A stretch of 64,000 nt of DNA from Apostichopus japonicus (lineage: Eukaryota > Echinodermata > Holothuroidea > Aspidochirotida > Stichopodidae), in contig NC_092579.1 in assembly GCF_037975245.1 (NCBI RefSeq), positions 18,163,678 to 18,227,677 of the forward strand, written 5' to 3'. Position 1 is the first letter of the stretch. Every line of letters starts with the position of its first letter. A program made the position numbers and the translations under genes. Below the pieces are notes generated by a model. That model searched no databases. It saw nothing but the letters and a program-made list of their open reading frames with translations, and was not told where the DNA came from. This document shows, one piece after another, positions 27,301-38,939 of this stretch.

Positions 27301-30300
27301 AAGAATAATGACAATTTGATAGAATCTACTGAGATAGACATCCCAAAGAACAATCATCATTTACTGAAGATATTACACGCTCACAAGGTATTCCTAACCA
27401 TATAAGAGCATTCACATTTAAACAGACGGTTTTCTTGTGATATTGCTGTTTTTTCGTGGCAGGGGAGGGGATGGACTGGGGGATGGAAGGGGGGTTCGCC
27501 CTGCAGAATGAGTAGTAAAATTGATTTTGGTATTTTGGTACTTGAAAAGTTAACAGTTTAAACATGGTTGGTGATTGCTTTTGAAATTTTGAATAAATAT
27601 ATATATATATATTTAAACATGACATGATATTTTTATTGTCATGAATTTTCAAGTATAGACTTACATTGGTTTTTTTGTGCAGTAGTCATTTACTGACCAG
27701 AGCAACTGTGAACTGTCACCAAACGTTATGTTTTTACCAGCTTTGTTGTGTCAACACAGTGTATGCATCTATCAGTAGTAGAACTCAAAGAGCCCTCACT
27801 CCCACAGTAGTTTAAGATTACAAAGCGCTGGATATTGTAAAACGCTTTTTAACTATCAGCAAAGTACAATAGGTGCATATGTATAGATATTCCACTTAAC
27901 CCTACGATTCACTAAATGAAAGTAAGTAGTACTTTATACATGAATATTCATCATGCTTTTCTGTAGAATATGTGGGTCTTACTGTACATGGTTATATCTG
28001 TTAATATCACAGTGTAAGACTCAACTATGCTAAAGTTTTGATGTCTATCTTGATGAGTTACATACACTGTATGAACTTTAATTGTAACATCAGTTATGCA
28101 ATGCACTTGGGATAGGCATGTTCTTGTGTGTGAGATGTTACATGGTAAAAACCCAAGTGTTGCTCAATAATGCATTTTCATCTTTTGCTGTTATAGTTTT
28201 TTTTTTTCTTCTTTCTTTTTGTGGTTAATAATAGTACTCTTCTGTTAGATAAAGCCAATTAATTTAGTTGAACTATTTCATGGTAAATTAATTAGTATAG
28301 CATAGTTTTTTATGTAAATTTGTTTTAGCTTTAAATTATATCAGTGATTTAAAGTCAAGGTGATTGGTCAACCCTGAATATTGAATAGCTTTATCATAAA
28401 TTATGATTAATCACCTGATGACAACCTTGTTATTCAGAATCATATATGTACTGTTGGCAAAGCTTAGGAATTTCTGCTGCCAAAATGCTCTCCTACCTAT
28501 TAGTATGTCAATATGTTTTACTTTTTTTATTTAGATATCAATTTTTCAGACAAGATGTAAAAAAGACTCAGTTTGGCAATCAATGCACACCCTACTGTAA
28601 CAACTCATTCCTTGTCTATAGGCTAAATGAGCTTACGAATGAAGACACACAGGCGGTGCTACTGTATTCTGAACTGTTGAATACCTGGAGGTTTTATAGC
28701 TTGTTCCACCATACTTATTTTTGGGGTAAAACCTAATATTCAAATCCCAGAAAGCACTTCTGTGACGCAATGCCTTGCTATGGATATATCAAATTTAGTT
28801 ACCTGATGGTGAAAGTTGACAACATCTGTAAATATTTATTTGCAAAACGACAAACTACATTGCAAAACATGAATTTTTTGAATATTTATGAGTTTGGGGA
28901 AAAGGAACACCTTATTAATCACAGTTGGGCATAAATTTATGCATATATGCATGAGGGAAAAAATTAATCATTTCCACCAGCAAAAAACACATGCTTCTGT
29001 CATGTATATTCTTCACAAAGTATGACATTTCGTGCGGATATCTGCAAGCAGAGGTGTGAATTGTTGCGTGATACGAAACCTGCAAAAACCTGACAGGAGC
29101 TTGTTGAGCAGATGGTATTACTACAGAGGCAGTATGAAACTATTTAAAGGCATTGACGACTCGCCCCAACCATGTGCCGCGCTCTGTAAAAGTTAACTTT
29201 CCGTTGCTTGCAAGTGAAGTTTTCTGATTGTCACTACAAAATGCAGACAGTAATGAAACGTGATACCTTGTTATCTTCAGCTGGACCTGAAATGTCCATT
29301 TTGACCGCAGCTGTATATACTGACTGTACACAAGTGTCTAATTACCGAAGGTAGCAAGCTGTGTGCATATTTTCTGGGATCGATGGTGGTGTCTAACACT
29401 TCTGTTACACCTCATTTGAAACTAGGTCAGATTACCGGCATTAGACGTTTCTTTTTGCGCGAGTCTTTACATCCTTTAAGTGGTCATATGTAAATGTTTG
29501 ACGTAGTAGCATAGTATTTGACAGCTCAAAAGTGTCAATACCTTCTTTACGAATATTGAAGATAAGTCTAGAAGTGATGCCTAGACCAAACTTCATTACC
29601 TTTAGGAATCAAGGTAATCAGTCAGTTAGTTATATTAGGATAATTACAAACAGTATCTACTTCCAAGGAATAGAAGACATGCCAAAATAAAATAAACAAG
29701 GCATGTGAGTGAAAACCAACTGAAAATGACTGAAAATGGGGTTGAACAGGGTTGAACAATTTTGCTAATTAAAAGAGACACCCTGCTGCTACTGTGAAGA
29801 CTTTTCATCAAAACGTTTTTATGCTTGCAGTTATTTATTGATTTATTTATGATTGATTGATTTAGTTACTTATTTATTTTCTTTAAAATGTTCCTTTCTT
29901 GTCAAATTGCTCATAATTTTTTCTTTTAGTGAAATTTCCATTGTCCTTATAAATTACATGTTATTTTAGAAACCCAATTGAAATTTCATGTGAAACCTCA
30001 TCATTACTAATTTCTGATGCGATGCATGGTTATTCCAAATGCAAGGTGCTTTGGCATGCATCTTGCGCCCCCTATACCCCCCCCCCTCGAGAAAACCAAT
30101 GTTTACATATTGATTGCATCTAAGGGTTTGGATACCTCAGTGTTGCTAGCAGAGCAAATGACTTCTAATCATAAACCGGTTTGAATCCTGTTATGGCCAA
30201 ACAAAAGGGCTTTTGCTTTCTTCCTATTTTCTCCTTTTTTTTCTTTGAAGTGAACTGAAAATATGTTGTCATCTTAAATTATCTTTATGATACCAATTAT

Positions 30301-33300
30301 TTAAATTTCATTGCGCTGATCAATCACATCACCGTTAGCCACAGCTGTCATACAGACGATTCAAGATCCATCATGCCGACGTGAATTGTAATCCTAAAAT
30401 CGTCTTACCAAATATTCAAATTTGACGTCAGCGTATTTCTTGATAGTCAGCTTCGTGTCTGGGATGGCCTTGGTGAGGAATGTACCGAGATCAGCTAACA
30501 TCTGCAAAAGTGAAAAAAAAATAAAAAGTAAAAATAGCGTGATCGTAATCGAGAGATTCAGACCTCGAGCGATACAGAGTGGAGAGATCCTAGAGATAAA
30601 ATACCAGATATGATCCCTAGATACATGTAAAAAGTACAAGACTGTATCGAGCAGAGAGAGGTGGTGTTGACGTTGATGTTAAACAACAGGAAAGAGTAGA
30701 GGGGGAGGGGGGCAAAACAGGGAGTAGAAATGAGTAAGGAATATTTTAAATACCCTTTGCAGGGCGCCTAAGGATTGGCAATAGCTAAGCAGGGTTACCT
30801 AAAGTATCGAAATATTCTCTGCCAATAATATGACCATATTTTTAAGTCACAGTTTATTTTATTTTTTTGGTATTTATTTCTGAATATGCTAATGGGAAAG
30901 TAAAAGGTGGTGGGCAAACTAAGATGGTGATTGCTGATGTCTTGTGAAACATTTAAGCTTCATTGGAGGAGTCACTGAAGATTCATTTAGCAAAAGAAAG
31001 TTAAGGTACTTTCCAAAGATTTGGGCGTGAATAATCAATGAACTGATACAGTCCTTTTTAAATAAATATAGAATGTCAGGTAAAATGGAACCAAACGTTG
31101 TCTCTCTTTTACAGATCAAATGATTTTTTTTTCGTGGTGGAAGTATAATTCATGGCATCTAACATGTGGATTAACACTAAAAGACATATGCCTAGACTTC
31201 ATAGAGATGGGAGTATTTCAAAATGGAAATTTCTTTGCAATAAATGCTACATTTCTCTATATTTATTATCTAGTTCTTGGATTCCTATGAAACTGACAAT
31301 GAACATCTCTGCGTGGCAGATAGATTAATAACACCTGTACAGTAGCATAGTCTAGTCTAAAATTTGGCTTTTCCAATAATTCTTAGTGACTCAACTTCTA
31401 TCATTCCACAAGAATCTACATGATCATTTCATTCCTTTAGCAATTTCAGAGTTCCTTAAAGGCATTACTTGTGTCACTATTTTTCAAAATGAAATAATCA
31501 TAATAATGATTAAAAAATGTATAAATAAAGCACAACAATTCCATATAACATAATCGAAGGTGCTACTACGTCATAAAAAAAAAAAACACTAAAAAAGAAG
31601 AGAAGATAAGAAAAATTTTCAAGACAGTGAAAATTCTTTCCCATATCTGAGATAATGCAATTACTTGAGTCTATAACACAAGGCAGATGAATGACTTGTA
31701 GTGAATTGACCCGATCTTAAAATGAAGTAATTCATTACAACTCTGGATATAGTTTGTAAAAACACTCTAGGGACAGATGTACTCGGCTCATAAATTTCAT
31801 GAGTCGCAGCTTTGTTGGTAACAGCACAATATGGCTTACGTCGGCATTGATGATCTCTATCACTGACATCGATGACACCAATAACACAGACACTGATAAC
31901 ACCGACATAAAGTCGTCACGGCCAGTCAAGTGTGGTGCCAAATGCAGAACTATGGTTGATACCAAACAATATTTGAGTCTTTTATATATTCACGTTCAAC
32001 TGCTGGGAGGCCTTAGAATTTTATTTTTTTTCTTAATATTTTCAAGAGGTGAGGTCTTCACAAATTAGAGAGTCAATCTTCAAAGCATAAATGGCAAGCT
32101 AAGCTGTCCAGTTCTGCAAACAACTTCAGCGATCTTTTAATTCGCTTTGTAACCTTCCATCTTGATGTGGTAAACTGTAATGAGGAAACCACTGGTCGTC
32201 CACGTAAACTAGCCCGAGGGGAAGAGACCACTTTTAAACTTACAGGTTTGCATATCCGGAGGAGATGAATGCCATATTTTTCCATATTCCTGTGAGCTTC
32301 TCCGAACGTCTGGAATGCATCGCACGCCTTGGGTTGGGGTTCCCTTGCTCCTATCAGTGAGAAGAGATCTCCAAATGCTGCAAGATATATTGACAAATTT
32401 TTATATAAATTCTCATCTCCGCAGAAATTATTTATGAGCCTACTTTGTTTCATTGGTTTTGCAATAATCATTGTTGTCGTTATAAATTTTTACACAAAAT
32501 TTATGTTTTGCTCAATATTGAACAATTATGCAAAGCAGCAATACTATAATAGCAGTATGGATGGATGGTATTAATAAATAGATATCAATGTATGGTAACA
32601 CTGCTTCCTGAATGTATAAACACCAACCAGTTTCTAAAGCATGTGCAAAATGGTTCTGGGATATCGTATGGTTTAAATACAAACAGCCACTGCTAGAATT
32701 CAACTTCCCAACCTAGCAATCCGTTAAGGTCCTGAGTGGGGAGGAGGGGGAGAGGGGAGGAGGGCTCCAGAGATCTGGACAAAAAGGGAAGAGGCATTAC
32801 ATGCTCCCCTCCTCACAGGCTTCCTTTTTAACAACCCAAGAAGATTTCATTTGCTATATAGCAGGGTTTCCCTAACTTTATCCCCATGAACCCCCTGTGG
32901 ATGTCAGTGTTATCCACGAACCCCCAACTTTTCGAGACACGAGCTGGGTCATTATTATACAATAATACGTATAACAGCCCCCTGTGTCTGTTTCTTAATT
33001 CAGTTTTTTATCACATGCACGGTACTGTACTACACTATGGCAACATATGCGTATGGCACGCGAAAAGAGTTTGTTGATAGGTACGATTTTTGTACATTAC
33101 TAAATTATATGATATATCAGATTTTAGTTCAACAAAAAGTACTCTAGTTTTGACTTTCAGAAATGTCTCACGAAAACCCTGGGATGGACCCCAGTTAGGG
33201 AACCCCTGCTCTATAGGGTTTTAGATAGGATACAACACTGGTGACTATGCCAGAGATATGCCAATGTTTGACTGGAAGAACAGTTTACCAAACTTATCGA

Positions 33301-36300
33301 CCACTCACTCAACATAAGATCGCAATGGTGACACTCTCCCAATGCTAATCAGCCAGGGGCTAATGTGATTCTGATCTCAACCTCTCATCGCCCAGACACT
33401 GTTTCATTTAAATATTATTGGGACTACATGCAAAACAAATGCAATTCTGAAATTTTGAACAATTTGACCTTTGCTATGTTTATTTGATACTGGATTATGA
33501 AAGTGAACGGCTGACATTGTCAGGTTTATGGTATCGGTTGAAAGCAACGCGACAGATTGCTGGAGAAGCCATATGTTAATTCTGAAAAGAGATATTCTGG
33601 TGACCGACATTAATTGCTTAACAAAATTGTTGGAAAAATTTCTGCATAACTCGTGGCATTTTGTATGACAAAAGATTTTGTGAGTGCAGATCTATCAACA
33701 GCAGAGCAAGTGATGTCCATCACGGCAACTCAATCGAGGTGTACTAACAGGTTTAGCTAGTCAAAATAGGTTACATTCAATCAGCCATAATTCGAGTCAG
33801 GGACAAGATATTGAGATGGGGGTTTCACATAAAATTGTAAAATATTTTTCTCTTTCTAACGATAATAATAATAATATTTGATTTTTATATAGCGCTTTAC
33901 ACCAGCGATAGGTCTCAAAGCGCTTTACAGACGTTACATTACTCCTGGTCAATGATAACCTGTCCCAGAGACAATCCCTCCAGTCGGCCCCAGTTATTTA
34001 CTGCATCCAATGACAAGTTACCTCACAGGTACCCATTTAACCCCTGGGTGGAGAGAGGCAAGTGAGATGAAGCATCTTGCCCAAGGACACAACGTAATGA
34101 ACTAGGCATGAATCGAACAAGCAATCCTTGGATCACGAGTCCGACGCCTTAGCCAATTGGCCACCACGCTCTCTTTCTAGATATAATGAGTATAATACAT
34201 AGTCTGCCTCCGGAATAGCCCTCTTATTCTAACTTTCCAAAAGACGTGGTGTGGGACTTTGCTGCTGTTACCCGAACAGAACTTACCTTTGTGGGACTGT
34301 GAGAGGTCGTAGAAAGACCTCAGCATCTTTTTACTGTGTTCGATCAGGCCTTTGTAAAGATTAGCCGTCTTCTGCAGCTCTTCTAACTTTTTGATGAGTA
34401 CATCTACAAATAAAGGAATAGAAAATCCAAAAATGATCCATAATTTAAACAGTTTGGAAGATTTAGTGATCATCACTGATGCAAACTTAGTTCCTATTTC
34501 CAGGAATCAGCAAATTTATAGCATGTTACATTTCAAAAGGTGTCAATCTTTCTTGTTTTGTTTGAACTAAGCTTGGTTTTAATTTTATGGATATCTCTGG
34601 AACCAGATCATAGAGTGAGGAATCATCACTGCAGATGAGGTTTACCAAAACACCATAGATGTATCTTTATTATGAGTGCAAAATTGTTTCCAGTCCAAAC
34701 AGGATCATGAAAATCTTACCATTTTCTTTCATCAACTTACAAATCTATCCTCCTGGTAAGCACACACTCCAGATGAATTTACACAAAATAGCAGCTTACA
34801 GCCTAGATGGTTGATTGCCTAGAAGAGGTCTGCTTGAAAAATCTGGACTAATTATGATGCTAACAAATTTGGCATCCACTTTGACTGGATCTCAAAGTTT
34901 ATCCAACAAGATTACAGTAAACAAAACAATTCCCACTGTTTGTGCCTAACAAGATAGACTCACCATTACACAAGATCGCTCTGCTCAAGCCCAAAGCATC
35001 TGCCGTGGAGGAACTCATATTTTCAACCATTCTATGTTTCACTTTCTTTAAGACAATGTCCAAGGTTTTCCCTTGCTTTTGGTCTGCTTGCAACTTGTTG
35101 TAACTCAATGTGACCTCTGTCTGCAAAGAAAAAAGACAACAGCAGGCCAGATTTTACTTTCAGTGTTTCCATACTGTACATATTATTAAATGTCTATGAG
35201 AAGACTCAATAACATCAAAGCAGAAAGAACATCACTCAAAAGTCCTCATTTGGTTTGATTACTTGCAAGAAAACCCCCTGTCCTGAACCTCCCCCACCTT
35301 CCCTCAATCATTCTATCAAGTTGACAACCACTCAATCTTCTGTACCTACAGTAGTACAAATTGAACTGGTAAGTGGTAACCCTAGCAAAAGCCTTAGAAA
35401 TGTGTTCAGTTTTGGGTAACAACTTTCCATAACATTTAACTATTCAAAGAACATCAAAAGCAGTTTCCAAATTACCATTCTAAAAAGGATAACAAAAAAA
35501 GTTCATACTCTGAATTGTCACTTTGTATCATGAAGGACCTAATGATTCTACTTTATAATGAACCAGATACAGTAGCATACATCTCTTTAGTGTTAATTTG
35601 TATCTTTTATTTTCATTTTGAAAATTATACTCTTATGATCACATCAGATTTAAAATTTAAGTGGATGACTTGGTAACAAAAAAAACAAAACATAAAATAA
35701 AATAAACATATTTTACCTTGATGGCTTGGATCATGCGAGCAACCTCTACCTTTGTGCGACCTTTGACACTTTTATTATTTACTGCAACAAGTTCATCCCC
35801 GGCTGCCAGACTGCCCTCCTTGGCAGCCGGGGTGTTGTCAAATATCTGGACGATGTAAATACATGGACACAGGGGTGCTCCACCGCCTATACTGATACCA
35901 ATTAGGTTCTGAGAGTCCTTTGCGAGAGTCACTGAGCCAGGTACAGCCTGCATTCCCCTGCAACATGCGAGAAGGAATATAAATTATAAATGATATCATT
36001 ATTAAATGAGTGTGTAATATGGCAAGTCACTGGCAAATGCTAAGAGACTGAACTACAGAGAAGGTGAATGTGGTAGGATCTTATCCTGCAGAAGTTCATG
36101 TTATATGACAGTCCATACTGCACTGATTGATAAAACACAAGGTTAAACTTGTTACAGCCAATATGTGAATTATCACAGCAGTTGCTCAATTACTTATTTC
36201 ATTTCAAGAAGCAACTGGTGGAAATGTTGCTGACAAGTTTGTCTGCATTAGTGATCCTAGATCATTACCAAATTTCTTAATTTTTTTAATTAAGCTAGGA

Positions 36301-38101
36301 GGTAAAAAACTACTTTTATGAAGAAAAAAAAAGTGGGTCTAAGTACCTCCCTAACCTTGTTAGTCTTTAGTCCTCTTACCTTCCCATTATAGTCTTACCT
36401 AGCGCTCAGTACTAAGTCTTTCTAATACCTATATGTACAGACTTCCTTATATCTTTTGCTTCTTTCATTTTCTGACAGAAGCCAAACAACCTTCATAGCC
36501 AAAGAAAGCAGCAGAGCTGCCAATGTTCATTCAAGATTGCTTGAGATAAAGCAGAGTGTTGAACATGTTCACGATTCTGTCACATGCTCTTACTTTTGTA
36601 CCTTGTCATATTTTTGGGTAAATATACTGAGTACTTTTACTGAAGTTCAGAAAGGTTTGACTAATGCCAAGAAATACTATGTTGGCCTAACTTTCATTAG
36701 CCCACACTGCACAGTACATGTCTGCAACTTAAAACGTAACATTATCAGTGGCAGGCCTGTGTTTCTTTTACTTTGGCCGGTGGAATATCTTTTGCCAGCC
36801 ACCCTAGCCATATGGTGAATGAGATAAAAAACAGGATGTATTTGGTGATGTTTCCATCTTAAAAACAAGCTCATTACTTTCCACTGAGGGACATATGTTA
36901 GAAGGGTTCCACGGTAGCACTGAACACTTGGCCCTTTTCTGGTACGTACATTCTTGTTATAACTACTGTCATAGCCACTGAACACTTGGCCCTCTCCTTG
37001 TACATACATTGTTATCATAACTACTGTCATGATCATATATCAGCCACAGTCCACGCGTAAATATGTGAACCACAAGTCTCAGGTTTACGTCAGTGATACA
37101 TTTGTCAACAGCAAACCACAATCTTCACTTTCAAAGATCTTATCTTCATTGAAATAATCAAACAGCTGATTACAAATGCATGAACCAGTTCAGAACTGAC
37201 ACAGTACACCATGCATTATATGGTGTACTGTAATTTTGTATCTTCCATAGCTTTGTGTGGTGTTAACACATGTACATTGCTGCACTGATACTGATAGACA
37301 CTGTACTGTAGCTGCCATATTTATAAGTCAAGTTGTTAAACACGTTTCACACTTTAATCCACATACATAATACACTATCAAATAACATATAAGTGCATCT
37401 TTGACCACAATGTTACATGATACTGTACGACCAAGAGGTGATCTTGTCAGAATATCTGTTAACTTGTTGACTTTGTATGGAATGGCCCCAAACCAAAGCT
37501 GCATGGAAGACACATTTCCTAGCTATCAGCTAGGAGTAGGACCTATGGCTATTGGCTAGGACTAAGCCTGCATTGTCTCACATTAGATAATTTATGCTTG
37601 GGGCTATACTACTAAACGTAGACCTACGCTAGCCGCCTAACGAGTGACATAAGTTTATACCACTTTAGCCTTTACTTAGTTCTTGCCATTAAGAAGCAAT
37701 ACTTAATAGTTCAGTTTGTTTTACCCAGAAGCAGATTGCGATTTGATTGTACACTTTTACAGTGGGCCTGTTCTTCCCTAACAGTAACACTAGTAACAGT
37801 AACAAAAGCCTACAATAGGCTGCAGATTTTGGTTAACTATATTATAGGCCTAGGCTAGACCTAGCCTAGGCCTTTTATTAAGTTTGGTCTAGCCTAAACC
37901 TAGCCTTCCGATGCATGTATTATTGTACATGTATTGCTTAACCTACGTAACGTTGTGTTAGTAGGCACTACTCTATATTAAACACCTCATAATAAAACAA
38001 GCTTTTAGAGTGTAAAACCTGGTGGAACGAGAAGAATATGAATCTTACATTTTGTCTTCCTCGAGTTCATAATCCAACATACTGTCTATCTCAGCTAGCA
38101 T
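18059..38101 (-). CDS. PICK1: PICK1 orthologue, complete coding region in nine exons
   Basis: PICK1 is a membrane-bending scaffold: its PDZ domain binds C-terminal tails of receptors and PKC-alpha, and its BAR/arfaptin-homology domain dimerises on curved membranes, regulating receptor trafficking (family knowledge). Nine exons join with consistent GT-AG sites and phases: 38101-38049, 35957-35717, 35120-34964, 34403-34287, 32377-32244, 30501-30409, 25056-24956, 19190-19096 and 18330-18059. They total 1263 nt, 420 residues plus stop, against 415 in human. The N-terminus MLAEIDSMLDYELEEDK resembles the vertebrate start. The PDZ domain spans about residues 23-103, with the carboxylate-binding loop LIGI and the conserved CPC motif. 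The BAR domain spans about 150-370. An acidic tail (DYDDEEEE-like) follows. Human PICK1 also ends in an acidic tail. Introns range from about 0.56 to 5.8 kb. Intron 7 carries the 27-bp minisatellite. Exon assignment is direct reading; function is by homology. Confidence 0.95.
19096..19190 (-). CDS. PICK1: PICK1 exon 8 (BAR domain)
   Basis: It encodes LVLRCRQLARAKFAQMRSD and VKLELLDSKH, following the acceptor GTGTAG. The donor is ATG|GTGAGG. Its acceptor lies about 5.8 kb from exon 7, across the minisatellite array. Confidence 0.94.
19405..19480 (-). repeat. tRNA-Arg-like pseudogene or SINE head
   Basis: On the minus strand it reads GTGGTCAAATGGCTAAGGC (box A-like), then a TTCCTTCTAAGGATTG anticodon-arm-like part and GGTTTGGGTC in place of GGTTCGAATC. 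The layout matches tRNA-Arg or a SINE derived from it. The damaged T-arm argues against a working tRNA. It lies in PICK1 intron 7. Confidence 0.5.
19500..21670. other. PICK1 intron 7, 3' part
   Basis: Unique-looking intronic sequence with A- and T-runs near 20728, 20748 and 21100. No other gene or element could be supported. Confidence 0.4.
21671..24610. repeat. 27-bp minisatellite array, about 108 units, in PICK1 intron 7
   Basis: The unit is CCACTCCCTCTCCTCATT followed by CCCATCTCC on the plus strand. It repeats without length change from 21671, so 2916 bases are spanned by 108 units before the array decays at about 24605. The commonest variant is a C-to-T change turning CTCCTC into CTCTTC; rarer units have ACTCACTC, ACTCGCTC or CATTCCC. 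Because 27 is divisible by three and the unit lacks stops, one plus frame and two minus frames stay open for about 1000 codons. These frames (ISPLPLLIP, NEEREWGDG and MRRGSGEMG units) are not evidence of a protein. The minus strand has three G-runs per unit and could form G-quadruplexes. Confidence 0.97.
24956..25056 (-). CDS. PICK1: PICK1 exon 7 (BAR domain), short exon
   Basis: It encodes FCLKVKEMDDEEYAYA then LGEPLYRVETGNYEY, flanked by TTTATCAG and GTAAGG. It is too short to stand out as an open frame but is unmistakable by family similarity. It ends two bases into an Arg codon that exon 8 completes. Confidence 0.94.
25057..26760. other. PICK1 intron 6, 3' part
   Basis: Non-coding intron sequence with C-runs near 25604 and A-runs near 26510. 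No gene seen. Confidence 0.4.
26761..26940 (+). mobile_element. tRNA-derived SINE, copy 3 (5' truncated)
   Basis: It begins at the box B (GTTCGAGTCACTCC) and carries the whole body and tail of the family found at 8768 and 16282. The hairpin CTGAC-TTCG-GTCAG is intact, as is TCCTG-CTTG-CAGGA near the 3' end. Loss of the 5' half removes box A, so it could not be transcribed from its own promoter. It lies antisense to PICK1 in intron 6. Confidence 0.85.
26941..30120. other. PICK1 intron 6, 5' part
   Basis: AT-rich non-coding sequence. A 96-codon frame at 28446-28736 has no family match, codon bias or splice context. A short (TA)n tract lies near 27598. Confidence 0.4.
30125..30200 (+). repeat. 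tRNA-like fossil
   Basis: Reads GCTAGCAGAGCAAATGACTT then CTAATCATAAACCGGTTTGAATCC. The last part is a near-perfect box B, and ACTTCTAATC resembles a tRNA-Arg anticodon loop. The acceptor stem does not pair well, so it is more likely a pseudogene or SINE remnant than a tRNA gene. Confidence 0.35.
30409..30501 (-). CDS. PICK1: PICK1 exon 6 (BAR domain)
   Basis: A 31-codon exon, phase 0 at both ends, encoding MLADLGTFLTKAIPDT and LTIKKYADVKFEYL. These are membrane-facing basic residues of the BAR domain, including the KK pair of IKKY. Confidence 0.94.
32244..32377 (-). CDS. PICK1: PICK1 exon 5 (BAR domain)
   Basis: It encodes FGDLFSLIGAREPQP and AHRNMEKYGIHLLR, an almost invariant PICK1 segment. 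The acceptor is TTGCAG and the donor CCT|GTAAGT in phase 0. Confidence 0.94.
32862..33208. mobile_element. hAT-like MITE in PICK1 intron 4
   Basis: The ends are CAGGGTTTCCCTAACT and AGTTAGGGAACCCCTG, inverted copies with one mismatch. The flanks are CTATATAG (32854-32861) and CTCTATAG (33209-33216), an 8-bp target duplication with one change, as expected for hAT. At 347 bp it has no transposase and is non-autonomous. Confidence 0.88.
33859..34169 (-). mobile_element. tRNA-derived SINE with (ATT)n tail, second family
   Basis: On the minus strand the head reads GCGTGGTGGCCAATTGGCTA with box B TTGTTCGATTCATGCC. The body contains CTTGGGCAAGATGCTTCATC and the 3' part AAAGCGCTATATAAAAATC, ending in (ATT)n. 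A perfect 10-bp target duplication, TCTCTTTCTA, flanks it (33849-33858 and 34170-34179). The AAGCGCTATATAAA tail with short repeats is common to many invertebrate SINEs and is thought to come from a partner LINE. It sits sense to PICK1 in intron 4. Confidence 0.9.
34287..34403 (-). CDS. PICK1: PICK1 exon 4 (BAR helix)
   Basis: It encodes LIKKLEELQKTANLYKG and then LRSFYDLSQSHK, matching the first BAR helix of the family. The acceptor is TTTGTAG and the donor GTAAGT; one base of a split Ala codon passes to exon 5. Confidence 0.93.
34964..35120 (-). CDS. PICK1: PICK1 exon 3 (PDZ end, linker, BAR start)
   Basis: It encodes TEVTLSYNKLQAD, the end of the PDZ domain, then LDIVLKKVKHRMVENMSS and TADALGLSRAILCN, a strongly conserved linker leading into the BAR domain. 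It is flanked by TTTGCAG and GTGAGT. Confidence 0.95.
35717..35957 (-). CDS. PICK1: PICK1 exon 2 (PDZ domain core)
   Basis: It encodes residues 18-98, which is almost the whole PDZ domain. It contains LIGISIGGG, the CPC motif followed by IYIVQ, AAGDEL and KVEVARMIQ. The acceptor is GCAG|GGGAATG and the donor is AAG|GTAAAA, ending in phase 0. Confidence 0.95.
35958..38048. other. PICK1 intron 1
   Basis: Non-coding. It holds an imperfect 58-bp direct duplication at 36918-37031 and otherwise no recognisable element. Confidence 0.5.
36918..37031 (+). repeat. 58-bp tandem duplication in PICK1 intron 1
   Basis: Two adjacent copies starting CACTGAACACTTGGCCC at 36918 and 36976, each ending ATAACTACTGTCAT, with several substitutions between them. 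Confidence 0.85.
38049..38101 (-). CDS. PICK1: PICK1 exon 1 (coding part)
   Basis: It encodes 17 residues plus two bases. I chose the ATG at 38101-38099 because MLAEID matches the family N-terminus (MFADLD-type); a second in-frame ATG seven codons later is possible. The donor is AT|GTAAGA, and with exon 2 it rebuilds the codons for K-M-G-M. Confidence 0.85.
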
Positions 38102-38820
38102 TAACGTTTAATCATCTACCAGCAGATGTTGTGAATGAGAGCTTGTAAGTGTTGGGTGACTGACCAAACAACTTGAACCAGACTGCGCTGCTATCATTTG
38201 TTATAACTGTATGTCTATCATTTTCTGACTGTTTTGTACTGTGTACAGACTGTATATCACTACCACGACTGTTCGTTTTTAATGACAGAAAATTCTAGTA
38301 CCGTGCACGAAGTAGTGTTATTGGGGTTATTTTACCAATGGCCTTTTCTCAAGAAGACAAATTGGTCACCAGCTGGTAATTTCCCCGTTCACAATGGAGG
38401 ATGAACTGTCTTTGAGTTTTCCTTATAAACCACCCTTCCCCTTGCAATGTGGACAAAACCAGAGGTCATTTGACACATGGATACCATGAAGGCCAACAGC
38501 AGATTTCAAAAGTTACAATCGTACTCACCTGCGGTCCGCAAAACATTTAGGCACAGGGCCTATGCAGAATCCAATGGCGTCGCCAAGTGTGCCCCCCTCC
38601 CCTCCGATTCGTAGTATTAAACAAAAATACTCATACAAAACTTTTTTACAAAGGACGATGCGTATTTTGTTCATCAGTAAAACTTCTCTCCACCGACCAT
38701 CACAATAATCATTTATCTCTCACTAACAAGGTCATAACGAGCGGCCCCAGCGTAAACCATAGTGCTTAAAGGGTCATACTAATTAGCATCAACAGGCCGA
38801 TTTCACGACAACTCAAGACA
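38102..38820. other. PICK1 upstream region
   Basis: The promoter and 5'UTR of PICK1 should lie in the first few hundred bases, but no TATA box or other element can be defended. No gene seen. Confidence 0.35.
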
Positions 38821-38892
38821 ATACATATATATTATATATATATAAATATTAAATATATATATATATATATAAATATTAAATATATATATATA

Positions 38893-38923
<31 letters not shown>

Positions 38924-38928
38924 CCCAG
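38821..38928. repeat. (TA)n-rich tract at left edge of the candidate element
   Basis: TATATA tracts alternate with AAATATTAAAT motifs. The tract ends directly at ACCCAG, the inverted terminal sequence of the element. Confidence 0.9.
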
Positions 38929-38939
38929 AAAACATCATG

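Noticed and set aside
28446-28736. 96-codon gene in PICK1 intron 6
   Set aside because: No conserved motif or splice support; it lies antisense in an intron and the length is within chance for AT-rich DNA.
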